Positions 46,924-56,024 of a stretch of 64,000 nucleotides of DNA are shown here, in pieces; the first letter of the stretch is position 1, and each line of letters opens with the position of its first letter. The position numbers were made by a program, and so were the translations under genes. Origin of the DNA: Caballeronia pedi (GTDB taxonomy: Bacteria; Pseudomonadota; Gammaproteobacteria; Burkholderiales; Burkholderiaceae). The notes beneath the pieces were generated by a model. The model saw nothing but the letters and a program-made list of their open reading frames with translations. It was not told the DNA's origin and searched no databases. The DNA lies in contig NZ_FCOE02000001.1 in assembly GCF_001544915.2 (NCBI RefSeq), positions 248,001 through 312,000 on the forward strand, given 5' to 3'.

Positions 46924-46955
46924 CGGGCGCGCCATTTTGGGAAACGGCGCGCCCG
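46924..46955 (-). terminator. Hairpin between lnt and glyQ
   Basis: A perfect 10-bp GC-rich inverted repeat (cgggcgcgcc / ggcgcgcccg, 12-base loop) lies 49 bases after the lnt stop. There is no marked T-tract, but its position suggests it ends the lnt transcript before glyQ. Confidence 0.5.
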
Positions 46956-47004
46956 GGCGGGGTGAATGCGCGAGCCGCGTTGCGGCTTTCGCTTCAGTCG
47001 ATGT

Positions 47005-48672
47005 TCAGTTCGTGCCCGGGCGTTTGCGGTTCGGCGCGAACGCAAACCCGAACGCCAGCAACAGGAGCGATACCGCGATCACCGTCATGTTCCCGCTCGT
47101 CACATACGGCGTGTTGCCCGAGGTGCCTTGCACGTGCGCTTCGAGCACGCCTGTAGTAAAGGTCGGCAGCTTCGACACGACATCGCCGTTGGCCGCGATC
47201 ACCGCCGTCATGCCGGTGTTGGTGGCACGCAGCATCGGTCGGCCGGTTTCGATCGATCGCATGCGCGCGATCTGCAAGTGCTGATCGAGCGCGATGGTAT
47301 TGCCGAACCACGCGAGATTGGTCGAGTTGACGAGAATGCCCGCGGGCGTTTCCTGCTCGCGGATCGTGCGCGCGATCTCTTCGCCGAATATGTCCTCGTA
47401 GCAGATATCCACGGCGACCGGCTGGTTGTGCACGAGAAACGCCTTCTGCGCGATCGGCCCGCGCGCGAGATCGCCGAGCGGAATGCCCATCAGGCGAACG
47501 AACCAGTGAAAGCCGAGCGGCACGAATTCGCCGAAGGGCACGAGATGATGTTTGTCGTAGCGATACACGCCGTTCACATGCGGCGTGACGCCGAAGAGAC
47601 TGTTGGTGAAATCGGTCGCGCGGCCATCGGGGAGAATCGTCACGCCGATCGCGCCGAAGAGAATCGACGAGTTCGTGCTGTCCGCGAAGTTGCGGATCGC
47701 GACGGCGAAGTCCTGCGGAATCTGCACGGACAACACGGGCAGCGCGGTTTCGGGCGTGACGATCAGATCGGCGGGCTTCTCGCTGATGAGCCGTTTGTAG
47801 AGCGCGAGCGATTCATCGACGCCGGCCTGCTCGAACTTCATTTCCTGCTTCACGTTGCCTTGCAGGAGGCGCACATCGAGCGGCGCGTTGGCGGGCGTCG
47901 TCCATTCGATGCGCGACAGCAGCATGCCCGCGACGATCAGCACGATGGCCGTGATGCCCGGCGCGAACGCGAGCCGCCGCGTCTTGCGGAAGTGACAGGC
48001 GGCCTGCACGATCAGCGCGGCGACGAGCGCGAGCACCCAGCCGACGCCATACACGCCGACGAGCGCACCGAAGCCCTTCAACGGGCCGTCGACTTGTGCG
48101 TAGCCGCTCGCGAGCCACGGAAAGCCGGTGAACACGAGGCCGCGCAGCCATTCGCCAAGCGCCCACGCGCTCGCGAACGCAAACGCGCCATGCCAGGTCG
48201 GCGCATAGCGCGGCGAGGCGTCGATATCGCGTGCGGTCGCGGTGTCTTCATCGCCGAAGCGCGCGCGTCCCGCGACGAACGACCAGACCACGCTCGATAA
48301 CGCCGGATAGATCGCGAGATACAGCGAGAACAGCGCGACGGCGGCAGCGGCGAGCGGCGCGGCCATGCCGCCGTAGACATGCATGCTCACGTAGAGCCAC
48401 CACACGCCCGTGACGAAGTTGCCGAAGCCGAACGCCCAGCCGGTCGCGGCGGCGCTCTTCCAGCCGCTGGTGCGCGAGAGCCACGCGAAGAACGACGCGA
48501 AGATGACGAGCTCGATCCAGCCGCCGTGCGGCGTCGGCGCGAAGGAGAGCGTGTTGACGGCGCCGAGCACGGCGGCGACGAGGTAATGCCAGAAGGGCAA
48601 GGCGCGCGGCGACTCGGAGATGACGGAAGCGTCGCGTTGACGGGAGAGGAAGCGAAACGATGAATCGGCCAT
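47005..48672 (-). CDS. lnt: Apolipoprotein N-acyltransferase
   Basis: Lnt adds the third acyl chain to the N-terminal Cys of lipoproteins in the inner membrane. The 555-residue product has several N-terminal membrane segments, a periplasmic nitrilase-like domain with the triad in [15 protein letters not shown] (Glu), [18 protein letters not shown] (Lys) and [16 protein letters not shown] (Cys), and a final membrane helix ([19 protein letters not shown]). The ATG at 48672 is chosen over a TTG at 48696. It follows corC by 68 bases, a widely conserved pair. Confidence 0.96.
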   Translation of the reverse strand: MADSSFRFLSRQRDASVISESPRALPFWHYLVAAVLGAVNTLSFAPTPHGGWIELVIFASFFAWLSRTSGWKSAAATGWAFGFGNFVTGVWWLYVSMHVYGGMAAPLAAAAVALFSLYLAIYPALSSVVWSFVAGRARFGDEDTATARDIDASPRYAPTWHGAFAFASAWALGEWLRGLVFTGFPWLASGYAQVDGPLKGFGALVGVYGVGWVLALVAALIVQAACHFRKTRRLAFAPGITAIVLIVAGMLLSRIEWTTPANAPLDVRLLQGNVKQEMKFEQAGVDESLALYKRLISEKPADLIVTPETALPVLSVQIPQDFAVAIRNFADSTNSSILFGAIGVTILPDGRATDFTNSLFGVTPHVNGVYRYDKHHLVPFGEFVPLGFHWFVRLMGIPLGDLARGPIAQKAFLVHNQPVAVDICYEDIFGEEIARTIREQETPAGILVNSTNLAWFGNTIALDQHLQIARMRSIETGRPMLRATNTGMTAVIAANGDVVSKLPTFTTGVLEAHVQGTSGNTPYVTSGNMTVIAVSLLLLAFGFAFAPNRKRPGTN

Positions 48673-48740
48673 TGAGCTGAAGCGGAAAGCGAGCAAGCGG
48701 AGGAGGGCGGGCGCGCATTCGTCCGGCGCCCGCGGCGCGT

Positions 48741-49646
48741 TTAGTCGCGCAATTCGTCTTCGTCGTCGCCTGCGTGATGATGTTGCTGCGCGAGATTCGG
48801 CACGCGCCGCACGAGAAGAACGTGAATCTGCCGGGCGTCGCCGCGCAGGATCTCGAACACGAAATCGTCGATGCGCACCTTCTCGCCGCGATGCGGCACG
48901 CGCCCGAAGCGATGCGTGACGAGACCGCCGATGGTGTCGACTTCGTCGTCGGAGAAATCGGTGCCGAATTCCTCGTTGAACTGTTCGATGCCCGTCAGCG
49001 CGCGCACGCGATACTTGCCGTCCGGCGTGGCGATGATGTTGCCGGCTTCCTCGTCGAAGTCGTATTCGTCCTCGATGTCGCCGACGATCTGCTCCAGCAC
49101 GTCCTCGATCGTGATGAGACCAGCGACGCCGCCGTATTCATCGACGACGATCGCGATGTGATTGCGGTTCACGCGGAAGTCGTGCAGCAGCACGTTCAGG
49201 CGCTTCGATTCCGGGATGAAGACGGCGGGGCGCAACATGCCGCGCACGTCGAATTCCTCTTCGGCGTAGTAACGCAGCAGGTCTTTCGCGAGCAGCACGC
49301 CGATGACGTTGTCGCGATTGCCTTCGTACACGGGATAGCGCGAGTGTGCTTTTTCCAGCACGAAGGGCATGAATTCAGCGGGCGTTTCCGCGATGCTGAC
49401 GGCGTCCATCTGGGCGCGCGGCACCATGATGTCGCGCGCGCAGAGATCGGACACCTGGAAGACGCCTTCGATCATGGAGAGCGAATCCGCGTCGAGCAGA
49501 TTGCGCGCGTGCGCGTCCTGGAGGACTTCGAGAAGTTCGTCGCGCGATTCGGGCTCGTGCGAGATGAAATCGGTCAGGCGTTCGAGAAGCGAGCGCTTTT
49601 CCGGCGGTTTGTCGGAATGGCGTCGACTGGGATAGGGTTCGTTCAT
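48741..49646 (-). CDS. corC: CorC/HlyC family CBS-domain protein (YbeX)
   Basis: The 301-residue cytoplasmic protein has two CBS domains (about residues 70-190: ARDIMVPRAQMDAVSIAETP, and DEYGGVAGLITIEDVLEQIV) and a C-terminal CorC/HlyC transporter-associated domain (GKYRVRALTGIEQFNEEFGT, DTIGGLVTHRFGRVPHRGEK). YbeX has been linked to magnesium/cobalt efflux and to ribosome metabolism together with YbeY. The N-terminus MNEPYPSRRHSDKPPEKRSL fits the family. Unusually, a strong hairpin ends seven bases before the ATG and no ribosome site is visible. Confidence 0.93.
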   Translation of the reverse strand: MNEPYPSRRHSDKPPEKRSLLERLTDFISHEPESRDELLEVLQDAHARNLLDADSLSMIEGVFQVSDLCARDIMVPRAQMDAVSIAETPAEFMPFVLEKAHSRYPVYEGNRDNVIGVLLAKDLLRYYAEEEFDVRGMLRPAVFIPESKRLNVLLHDFRVNRNHIAIVVDEYGGVAGLITIEDVLEQIVGDIEDEYDFDEEAGNIIATPDGKYRVRALTGIEQFNEEFGTDFSDDEVDTIGGLVTHRFGRVPHRGEKVRIDDFVFEILRGDARQIHVLLVRRVPNLAQQHHHAGDDEDELRD

Positions 49647-49652
49647 AGCGGA

Positions 49653-49674
49653 GCGCCCGGGAGTTCCCGGGCGC
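49653..49674 (-). repeat. Strong hairpin directly before the corC start codon
   Basis: A perfect 9-bp GC-only stem (gcgcccggg / cccgggcgc, 4-base loop) ends seven bases upstream of the corC ATG. It may end higBA transcripts, but it also occupies the place where a Shine-Dalgarno site should be. Confidence 0.7.
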
Positions 49675-49782
49675 GGGTTAGCGGAGAGTTAAGCATACAC
49701 CAAGGAAAAATGCGGGCTGCGTGGCGCGGCGCGCATGTTTCGGCTGGTGAGAGAAGGGCCGGTCCGGACACGATGGGTGCTG

Positions 49783-50202
49783 TCACATGAAAGCGCTGAC
49801 GTCGGTGCCGAAGCGTTCGGCCAACGCCTTCGCGACGCTCTTGCTGATCGCGCGGCGGCCGGCGAGGATGTCGCTGATCACGGTCGGCGAAGCGATATCG
49901 GCGAGGTCCTTCTGCTTCAGTTCGTGCGCGTCCAGCAGATAGCGCAATACGTCCTTCGGCTCGGCCTTCGGCAGATCCGGATGATGCGATTCCCAAACCT
50001 CGATGAGATCCGTGACGACGCCGAACAGGTCAGCGAGCGGACCTTCCTCACCTTCGAGGTGATCAGCCAGTTCATCGGCGAGCGCGACCATCTTGCGATA
50101 GTCCTCGTCGTTGCGAATCGGCTTGAGGAAGATCTGTTCCTGTAGCGCGGACCATGTCTTCGCGAATTCGGGAGCGCCTCCCGATGAGCTACGAGCTTTC
50201 AT
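49783..50202 (-). CDS. higA: HigA-type antitoxin
   Basis: The 139-residue protein has an N-terminal helical part (RNDEDYRKMVALADELADHL) and a C-terminal helix-turn-helix domain of the HigA type (YLLDAHELKQKDLADIASPT, VISDILAGRRAISKSVAKAL, AERFGTDVSAFM). HigA neutralises HigB and represses its own promoter. The start overlaps the higB stop as ATGA, so translation is coupled. The pair's G+C is lower than in neighbours, and it lies inside the chaC-corC interval of a housekeeping cluster. Confidence 0.92.
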   Translation of the reverse strand: MKARSSSGGAPEFAKTWSALQEQIFLKPIRNDEDYRKMVALADELADHLEGEEGPLADLFGVVTDLIEVWESHHPDLPKAEPKDVLRYLLDAHELKQKDLADIASPTVISDILAGRRAISKSVAKALAERFGTDVSAFM

Positions 50203-50498
50203 TTACGTCGGTTTGCTTCGGTCCATTGATCGTACTGTTTGTGCGTCAACACATGGCGGACGAACAACATCTGCCGATTGAAGTGAATAGCGGCGATCAC
50301 GCGAAAATTGTTGCCGCCCACATCGAACACGTAGTACTGCGGCGGAACATAGTCGACCGTGTTGAAGGTTTTCCGCAAACCGGTCAAATCATCCGCCTGG
50401 CATTTGACGGCCAATCTATACCACGCAAGGAGAGAACTCGACGCGGCAGGATGCTTGGCAATGAATTCCGTGAGCACTTTCCTTGAAATCACCCGCAT
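50199..50498 (-). CDS. higB: HigB-type mRNA interferase toxin
   Basis: The 99-residue product resembles E. coli HigB: VISRKVLTEFIAKHPAASSS, LRKTFNTVDYVPPQYYVFDV, GGNNFRVIAAIHFNRQMLFV and RHVLTHKQYDQW. HigB toxins cut mRNA on the ribosome. The toxin gene comes first, the characteristic inverted order of higBA. Ribosome site AAGGGAAGGCAGG lies just before the ATG at 50498. The promoter upstream is embedded in two palindromes that HigA should bind. It appears intact, with no frameshift. Confidence 0.92.
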   Translation of the reverse strand: MRVISRKVLTEFIAKHPAASSSLLAWYRLAVKCQADDLTGLRKTFNTVDYVPPQYYVFDVGGNNFRVIAAIHFNRQMLFVRHVLTHKQYDQWTEANRRK

Positions 50499-50558
50499 CC
50501 TGCCTTCCCTTCTCGACAGATCGCGCTTCGGTCATCGCATGCACCTCGAATCGGATCT

Positions 50559-50595
50559 ACTTTATTCGCAAAACGCGAAGTTCGCAATATGCGAA
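50559..50595 (-). promoter_or_regulatory. higBA promoter overlapped by two HigA-operator-like palindromes
   Basis: On the minus strand TTGCGA (50582-50587) and TAAAGT (50559-50564), 17 bases apart, form a sigma-70 promoter. Two near-identical palindromes ttcgc-N5-gcgaa at 50565-50579 and 50581-50595, one base apart, cover the -35 box and spacer. A repressor bound there would block RNA polymerase. Confidence 0.82.
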
Positions 50596-50731
50596 GTCCG
50601 CGTGTCCTCTGAAATTGCCTTGAAGCGAAACCTTAGCGGAAATATATGCGAGAAGTATGTCCAGCCTTCGACCGTTGGCCGAGCGGCCGATGCGCCGCAA
50701 GAAAGTCATACGGATACGAAAAGCACACCCG

Positions 50732-51424
50732 TCATTTGTTGCCCTGCGCCTGACACCGCCTCAACAGCGCCTCCAGCGCCCGGTCCGGCATGCCGCTTTC
50801 GCGCAGCGCCTCGACCGTCCGGCTGACGTAATCGAGCGTCGTGCCATAGCGCCCGCTCGCGCAGCCGAGCACGGTGCGCACGATCGGATCGGCGAGCTTG
50901 CCGGTATAGGACGTCGCCTCGCGGCGCATCACGAACGCGAGCGCGTCGACGCGCCGGCCGTCGGCGAGCGTACACGGCAGCCACGCCGGCCGGTACGACG
51001 CCATCGCCATTTCGCGCCGCCACAGCACCTGAAGATGCTCGATCGCATCGGCGCCCGCGAGCCGGAACGCCATGCCGGTGCACGAGCCGCCGCGATCGAG
51101 CGCGAGCACGAGGCCCGGTTGCTCCGGCGTGCCGCGATTCACACGCGACCACAGATACAGCCCGCGATGGTAGCCGTGCACCTTGCCGCGCACGGCTTCG
51201 AGCGTCGGCAGACCCGGGTTCCAGATCAGCGAGCCGTAACCGAAGAGCCACAGATCCGACTTGCGATCCCAATGTACCAGCGCCGCTTCCCGAGACGCGG
51301 CCAGTTCCTCGTCCGTCAGAAGCGCGGATTCGCCGAGCGCGGGCGGATAGTCCGGGCAGGGCGCGGGCGCAAGGTCGGATCGAGGCGAGGCGGGTTGCGT
51401 GGATTCGGGCGTCTTGTCGTTCAC
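50732..51424 (-). CDS. chaC: ChaC-like gamma-glutamylcyclotransferase
   Basis: ChaC enzymes cleave glutathione to 5-oxoproline and Cys-Gly in the cytoplasm. The 230-residue product has DLWLFGYGSLIWNPGLPTLE (the GYGSL substrate-binding motif), GYHRGLYLWSRVNRGTPEQP, GMAFRLAGADAIEHLQVLW and a TSYTGKLADP region. A catalytic Glu is expected in the central part; I did not assign it firmly. Start GTG at 51424, 35 bases after ybeY, with a weak ribosome site. The 233 bases after its stop hold the higBA promoter. Confidence 0.88.
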   Translation of the reverse strand: MNDKTPESTQPASPRSDLAPAPCPDYPPALGESALLTDEELAASREAALVHWDRKSDLWLFGYGSLIWNPGLPTLEAVRGKVHGYHRGLYLWSRVNRGTPEQPGLVLALDRGGSCTGMAFRLAGADAIEHLQVLWRREMAMASYRPAWLPCTLADGRRVDALAFVMRREATSYTGKLADPIVRTVLGCASGRYGTTLDYVSRTVEALRESGMPDRALEALLRRCQAQGNK

Positions 51425-51459
51425 GGCGCTTTCAACACATCGAGGACATCGGACCGGGT

Positions 51460-51924
51460 TCAGGTCAAAGGCACGTAAGGATCGGAAAATCCCAGAGACT
51501 GCATGATATCCGTCTCGATCGATTCCATCTCCTGCGCTTCGCTGTCGACTTCGTGGTCGTAGCCCTGCGCATGCAGCGCGCCGTGGACGATCAGATGCGC
51601 GTAGTGCGCGGCAAGCGGCTTGCCCTGTTCGGCCGCCTCGCGCTCGACGACCGGGCAGCACAGGATCAGGTCGCCCGCGACGGGATCGTCCTCCGATTCC
51701 GCATAGGCGAAGGTCAGCACGTTGGTCGCGTAGTCCTTCTGCCGATACGTCCGGTTGAGCATCCGGCCTTCGTTCTCGTCGACGAAGCGCACGGTCAGCT
51801 CCGCGTCCGCGAAGAGCGATGCCTTGATCCAGCGCACGACCGTCGCGCGCGGCAGAATCGCCTTGTGCGACGGATACGCCTTCGCGGCGGGAAACTGCAT
51901 CGTGAGCGTGAGACGGGGCTTCAT
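51460..51924 (-). CDS. ybeY: Endoribonuclease YbeY (rRNA maturation factor)
   Basis: YbeY is a zinc-dependent endoribonuclease needed for 16S rRNA 3'-end processing and ribosome quality control. The 154-residue product has the metal motif [20 protein letters not shown] (HGxLHxxGYDH) and the family sequence [20 protein letters not shown] and [12 protein letters not shown]. Its start overlaps the phoH stop (ATGA), so translation is coupled, as in the classical ybeZ-ybeY pair. Confidence 0.96.
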   Translation of the reverse strand: MKPRLTLTMQFPAAKAYPSHKAILPRATVVRWIKASLFADAELTVRFVDENEGRMLNRTYRQKDYATNVLTFAYAESEDDPVAGDLILCCPVVEREAAEQGKPLAAHYAHLIVHGALHAQGYDHEVDSEAQEMESIETDIMQSLGFSDPYVPLT

Positions 51925-53036
51925 TCCGGCTTTTGCGATTGCTGAGCGACGCGCGCGGCTTCGGCGATCGCGGCGTCTTTCTGCGACTGCGCGTCGTAAG
52001 CCTCGACGATGCGCGCGACGAGCGGATGCCGCACCACATCCGCCGACGTGAAGTGCGTGATCGCGATGCCGCGCACTTCCGACAGCACATGCTGCGCCTC
52101 GATCAGCCCGCTCTTGTGGCCGCGCGGCAAATCGACCTGCGTCGTGTCGCCGGTGACGACCGCCTTCGAGCCGAAGCCGATGCGCGTGAGGAACATCTTC
52201 ATCTGTTCGGGCGTGGTGTTCTGCGCCTCGTCGAGAATGATGAACGCGTGATTAAGCGTGCGGCCGCGCATGTACGCGAGCGGCGCGATTTCGATCATCT
52301 GGCGCTCGAACATCTTCGCAGTCTTGTCGAAGCCGAGCAGATCGTAGAGCGCGTCATACAGCGGGCGCAGATACGGATCGACTTTCTGCGCGAGATCGCC
52401 GGGCAAAAAGCCGAGCCTCTCGCCCGCTTCGACGGCCGGGCGCGTCAGCACGATGCGCTTCACCTGATCGCGTTCGAGCGCATCGACCGCGCATGCGACC
52501 GCGAGATAGGTCTTGCCCGTGCCCGCCGGCCCGATGCCGAAGGTCACGTCGTGCGCGATGATCTGCTTCAGATAGTCGCGCTGCGCGGGCGTGCGTCCGC
52601 GCAGATCGGCGCGGCGCGTGTAGAGCTTCGGCCCGTGGTCTTCGTCTTCGCCGAGATCGATCGTCGCGCTCGGTTCATCGAACGGATGATCGGGATCGCC
52701 ACGAAAGCGCGGATCGGCTTCGCCTTCTTCGCCGTTGGCTTCGCGCGCGTCTTTCGCGCGGCGCGTCGCATGGCTGGCTTCGACGAGCGCGAGCTGAATG
52801 TCGTCCACGGAAATCGGATCGCGCGCGCGGTTGTAGAAATTTTCGAGCGCCGCGAGCGCGACCTTCGCGCCACGGCCACGAATCGAAATCTTGTGGCCGC
52901 GCCGCGAGAGCGTCACGTCGAGCGCCTGCTCGATTTGCCGCAGGTTCTCGTCGAGCGGGCCGCAGAGATTGGCGAGCCGCGCGTTGTCTTCGCGCGGTGC
53001 GGTGAATTCCAGATGCTGCGTAGGAGCGTTCTTCAA
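51921..53036 (-). CDS. phoH: PhoH-like ATPase (YbeZ)
   Basis: The 371-residue protein has an N-terminal KH-like part, Walker [21 protein letters not shown] at about residue 170, [40 protein letters not shown] (Walker B) and [14 protein letters not shown]. PhoH/YbeZ is a ring-forming ATPase associated with YbeY and RNA metabolism. The best start is a TTG at 53036; no ATG or GTG occurs nearby in frame, and no strong ribosome site is seen. It lies 20 bases after miaB. Confidence 0.93.
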   Translation of the reverse strand: MKNAPTQHLEFTAPREDNARLANLCGPLDENLRQIEQALDVTLSRRGHKISIRGRGAKVALAALENFYNRARDPISVDDIQLALVEASHATRRAKDAREANGEEGEADPRFRGDPDHPFDEPSATIDLGEDEDHGPKLYTRRADLRGRTPAQRDYLKQIIAHDVTFGIGPAGTGKTYLAVACAVDALERDQVKRIVLTRPAVEAGERLGFLPGDLAQKVDPYLRPLYDALYDLLGFDKTAKMFERQMIEIAPLAYMRGRTLNHAFIILDEAQNTTPEQMKMFLTRIGFGSKAVVTGDTTQVDLPRGHKSGLIEAQHVLSEVRGIAITHFTSADVVRHPLVARIVEAYDAQSQKDAAIAEAARVAQQSQKPE

Positions 53037-53056
53037 AGTGAACTTGAGTCCTGTCT

Positions 53057-54418
53057 TTAGTGCGTCAGCTCGGGCGCCATCACCAGTTCGCCGCGCAGCG
53101 AGTGCGGATACGCTTGCACGATCTTCACGTCGATCATCTGGCCGGTCAGCCGCGCGTGCGATTCCACCGGCGCGGGGAAATTGACGACGCGGTTGTTCTG
53201 CGTGCGGCCGGCAAGCTCGTTCGGGTCCTTGCGCGCCGGGCGCTCGACCAGAATGCGCTCGACGCGGCCGACCATCGACGCGCTGATGCGCTGCACGTTT
53301 TCCTCGATCGTCGCCTGCAAGTGTTGCAGACGTTTGAGCTTGACCTCGCGCGGCGTGTCGTCGTGCAGGTTCGCGGCCGGCGTGCCGGGGCGCGGGCTGT
53401 AGATGAACGAGAAGCTCGTGTCGTAGCTCATCTCGTCGACGAGCGTCATCATCCGGTTGAAATCGTCCTCGGTTTCGCCGGGGAAGCCGACGATGAAGTC
53501 CGTCGACAGCGAAAGATCAGGGCGAATCGCGCGCAGCTTGCGGATGACCGACTTGTATTCGAGCACGGTATAGCCGCGCTTCATCGCCATCAGGATGCGG
53601 TCCGAGCCGTGCTGCACCGGCAGATGCAGATGCGAGACGAGCTTCGGCACTTTCGCGTAGGTGTCGATGAGGCGCTGCGTGAATTCCTTCGGATGCGAAG
53701 TCGTATAGCGGATACGCTCGATGCCCGGCACCTCCGCGACATATTCGATGAGCGTCGCGAAATCCGCGATCTCGCTCGAACCGGATGTCAGCGCACCCCG
53801 ATACGCGTTCACGTTCTGGCCGAGCAGCGTGACTTCGCGCACGCCCTGATCGGCGAGGCCGGCGATTTCGGTGAGCACGTCGTCGAGCGGGCGCGAAACT
53901 TCGTCGCCGCGCGTGTACGGCACGACGCAATAGCTGCAGTACTTCGAGCAGCCTTCCATGATCGACACGAACGCGCTCGGGCCGTCGACGCGCGCCGGCG
54001 GCAGGTGATCGAACTTCTCGATTTCCGGGAACGTGATGTCGACTTGCGCGCGGCCCGTGGCGCGGCGCTGGTCGATCATCGCGGGCAGGCGATGCAGCGT
54101 CTGCGGACCGAACACGAGATCGACATACGGCGCGCGCGCGACGATCGACGCGCCTTCCTGACTCGCGACGCAACCACCGACGCCGATCAGCAGATTCGGG
54201 TTCGCCTCCTTCAGCTCGCGCACGCGGCCGAGATCAGAGAAGACTTTCTCCTGGGCCTTTTCGCGCACCGAACAGGTGTTGAACAGAATGACGTCCGCGT
54301 CTTCGGGCGTGTCCGTCTTGACGAGTCCTTCCGCCGCGCCGAGTACGTCGACCATCTTGTCGGAGTCGTACTCGTTCATCTGGCAGCCGAAGGTCTTTAC
54401 ATAAACTTTCTTGGTCAT
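53057..54418 (-). CDS. miaB: tRNA-2-methylthio-N6-dimethylallyladenosine synthase
   Basis: MiaB is a radical-SAM methylthiotransferase modifying A37 of tRNAs that read U-starting codons. The 453-residue product has an N-terminal MTTase domain binding one 4Fe-4S cluster ([41 protein letters not shown]), the radical-SAM triad in [20 protein letters not shown], and a C-terminal TRAM domain. It is the first gene of the leftward miaB-phoH-ybeY group, a conserved order in proteobacteria. Confidence 0.97.
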   Translation of the reverse strand: MTKKVYVKTFGCQMNEYDSDKMVDVLGAAEGLVKTDTPEDADVILFNTCSVREKAQEKVFSDLGRVRELKEANPNLLIGVGGCVASQEGASIVARAPYVDLVFGPQTLHRLPAMIDQRRATGRAQVDITFPEIEKFDHLPPARVDGPSAFVSIMEGCSKYCSYCVVPYTRGDEVSRPLDDVLTEIAGLADQGVREVTLLGQNVNAYRGALTSGSSEIADFATLIEYVAEVPGIERIRYTTSHPKEFTQRLIDTYAKVPKLVSHLHLPVQHGSDRILMAMKRGYTVLEYKSVIRKLRAIRPDLSLSTDFIVGFPGETEDDFNRMMTLVDEMSYDTSFSFIYSPRPGTPAANLHDDTPREVKLKRLQHLQATIEENVQRISASMVGRVERILVERPARKDPNELAGRTQNNRVVNFPAPVESHARLTGQMIDVKIVQAYPHSLRGELVMAPELTH

Positions 54419-54539
54419 GAGTGTCGCCGGTCGCAGTGGTTAACCTGGGGGCGCTCGTAAAAGAGATTGAGGGCGAGTTGCGGTTTTGGGCGGACTTCTA
54501 CAGTGATCTGACCGCTTTTTGCTTTAATTTAGCCCGATA

Positions 54540-55517
54540 TTATAGCGCCGACGACCATTCCTGACGCTGGCTGGCCCGGTCGGGCGGATAGGCGAGATCG
54601 CCGAGCAGTTCGGCGGTGGTTGTTTCGAAGCGCTCGACCAGAAAGTCCAGCAGCACGCGCACGCGCGGCGCCATGTAGCGGTTCGCATGAAAGAGCGCGT
54701 GGACCGCGGCTTCGTGCGTGCACCAGTCGGGCAGCACCATCTGCAAGGTGCCGGCGCGCACGTCGGCGGCGATATCCCAGATCGATTTATGCGCGATGCC
54801 GTGGCCCGCGAGCGCCCACGCGCGGGTGAGCGCGCCGTCGTTGGATTCCCATGAATCGGCGACGGGAATCGTAAACGTGTGACGTTCATCGCCACGCACG
54901 AAATCCAGTTTGTTGAGCGGCCCGGATGACGTAACGTGCACGACAAAGTCGTGCGTCGTGAGATCTGCTGGCGTCCGTGGCACGCCCTTTCTCGCGAGAT
55001 ATTCCGGCGATGCGCAAAGCACCCGCCGATTCGGCGCCAGCACGCGCGCGGCGAGTCCGCTATCGGGCGGCGCGCCGAAGCGAATTGCCAGATCGATTTC
55101 TTCCTGCATCAGATTCGACACCGAATCGGATAGCGTGAGCGCGAACTTCAACTCCGGATGCACCGTGACGAATTCGTCCAGCCAGCCGCGCAGCAGGTAG
55201 CGCCCGAAATCCGACGTCGCGGAAATCCGCACCTTGCCGCGCACGACGTTCTGGCCCGCCTGCAGCGCGGCTTCGGCGTCGTCGATCGCCTGGAGCGCGA
55301 TGCGGCAGTGCTGCAAGTAAATGCGGCCCTCGTCCGTCACACGCAACTGGCGCGTCGTGCGCTCGAAGAGCCGCGTGTGCAGCGCCTTTTCCAGCTTGAT
55401 GAGCCGCGCGCTCGCCGCCGCCGGCGACAGCCCGAGCTTGCGCCCGGCCGCCGACAGGCTGCCCGCTGCCGCCGCTTCGACAAAAAGGCGCATGTCGCCG
55501 AGCCGATCCATCGTCAT
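54540..55517 (-). CDS. LysR-family transcriptional regulator
   Basis: The 325-residue product has the N-terminal winged helix-turn-helix (DMRLFVEAAAAGSLSAAGRK, LGLSPAAASARLIKLEKALH, TRLFERTTRQLRVTDEG) and a periplasmic-binding-like effector domain (RGKVRISATSDFGRYLLRGW, IDLAIRFGAPPDSGLAARVL). It belongs to the DsdC/GbpR-unlike group close to CrgA-type LysR proteins; the effector is unknown. Start ATG at 55517 is preferred over a TTG two codons upstream. It is divergent from a VOC protein and MFS exporter, which it probably controls. Confidence 0.9.
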   Translation of the reverse strand: MTMDRLGDMRLFVEAAAAGSLSAAGRKLGLSPAAASARLIKLEKALHTRLFERTTRQLRVTDEGRIYLQHCRIALQAIDDAEAALQAGQNVVRGKVRISATSDFGRYLLRGWLDEFVTVHPELKFALTLSDSVSNLMQEEIDLAIRFGAPPDSGLAARVLAPNRRVLCASPEYLARKGVPRTPADLTTHDFVVHVTSSGPLNKLDFVRGDERHTFTIPVADSWESNDGALTRAWALAGHGIAHKSIWDIAADVRAGTLQMVLPDWCTHEAAVHALFHANRYMAPRVRVLLDFLVERFETTTAELLGDLAYPPDRASQRQEWSSAL

Positions 55518-55529
55518 TTTCAATTCAGG

Positions 55530-55565
55530 TTTGAGAATGATTCAAAGACTAGCCCAATTCTCAAA
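55530..55565. promoter_or_regulatory. Inverted repeat in the LysR/VOC divergent region, candidate operator
   Basis: A perfect 9-bp inverted repeat, tttgagaat (55530-55538) and attctcaaa (55557-55565), separated by 18 bases, sits 13-48 bases upstream of the LysR start and 64-99 upstream of the VOC gene. The position fits the autoregulatory site of a LysR protein. Confidence 0.5.
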
Positions 55566-55628
55566 AGATCGCTGAACTCGCAGAATGCCGACACATCGCA
55601 ATTTCAAGCGGTTCACGGAGTTCACGTC

Positions 55629-56012
55629 ATGCAACTCGACCACGTCACGATCGTCGCGCCCGACTGCGAAGCGTTCATGCGCTTTTTCGTCGATATCGCC
55701 GGGATGCGGGGCGGGCCGCGGCCGCCCTTCGGCGTCGGCGGTTACTGGCTGTATCTCGGCGCGCGGCCGGCGGTGCACCTGATCGCGTCGGGCGCGGTTG
55801 GGACGGCATCGGCCGAGCGGCCGGGCGCGACGCGCATCGACCATCTGGCGCTGCGCGTCGACGACGAGGCGCAGTGGCGCGCGTTGCTCGAACGTCTCGA
55901 CTGCCGCGGCTACGCGTACCAGCTCGCCGAGGTGCCGCTCGCCCGCGAGCGTCAGCTATTCGTGCGGCTGAGCGCGGGTGTCGTCGTCGAATTCGTGACC
56001 GCTCAATCCTGA
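55629..56012 (+). CDS. VOC-family (glyoxalase/dioxygenase fold) protein
   Basis: The 127-residue product has the vicinal-oxygen-chelate fold: MQLDHVTIVAPDCEAFMRFF (metal His), YWLYLGARPAVHLIA, RIDHLALRVDDEAQWRALLE (second His) and LFVRLSAGVVVEFVTA (Glu). Its substrate is unknown; such proteins can be lyases, resistance proteins or dioxygenases. A GGAG ribosome site precedes the ATG. It lies 12 bases before an MFS exporter and is divergent from a LysR gene, suggesting one small regulated detoxification or export unit. Confidence 0.85.
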   Translation: MQLDHVTIVAPDCEAFMRFFVDIAGMRGGPRPPFGVGGYWLYLGARPAVHLIASGAVGTASAERPGATRIDHLALRVDDEAQWRALLERLDCRGYAYQLAEVPLARERQLFVRLSAGVVVEFVTAQS

Positions 56013-56024
56013 TCTGGAGTCACC

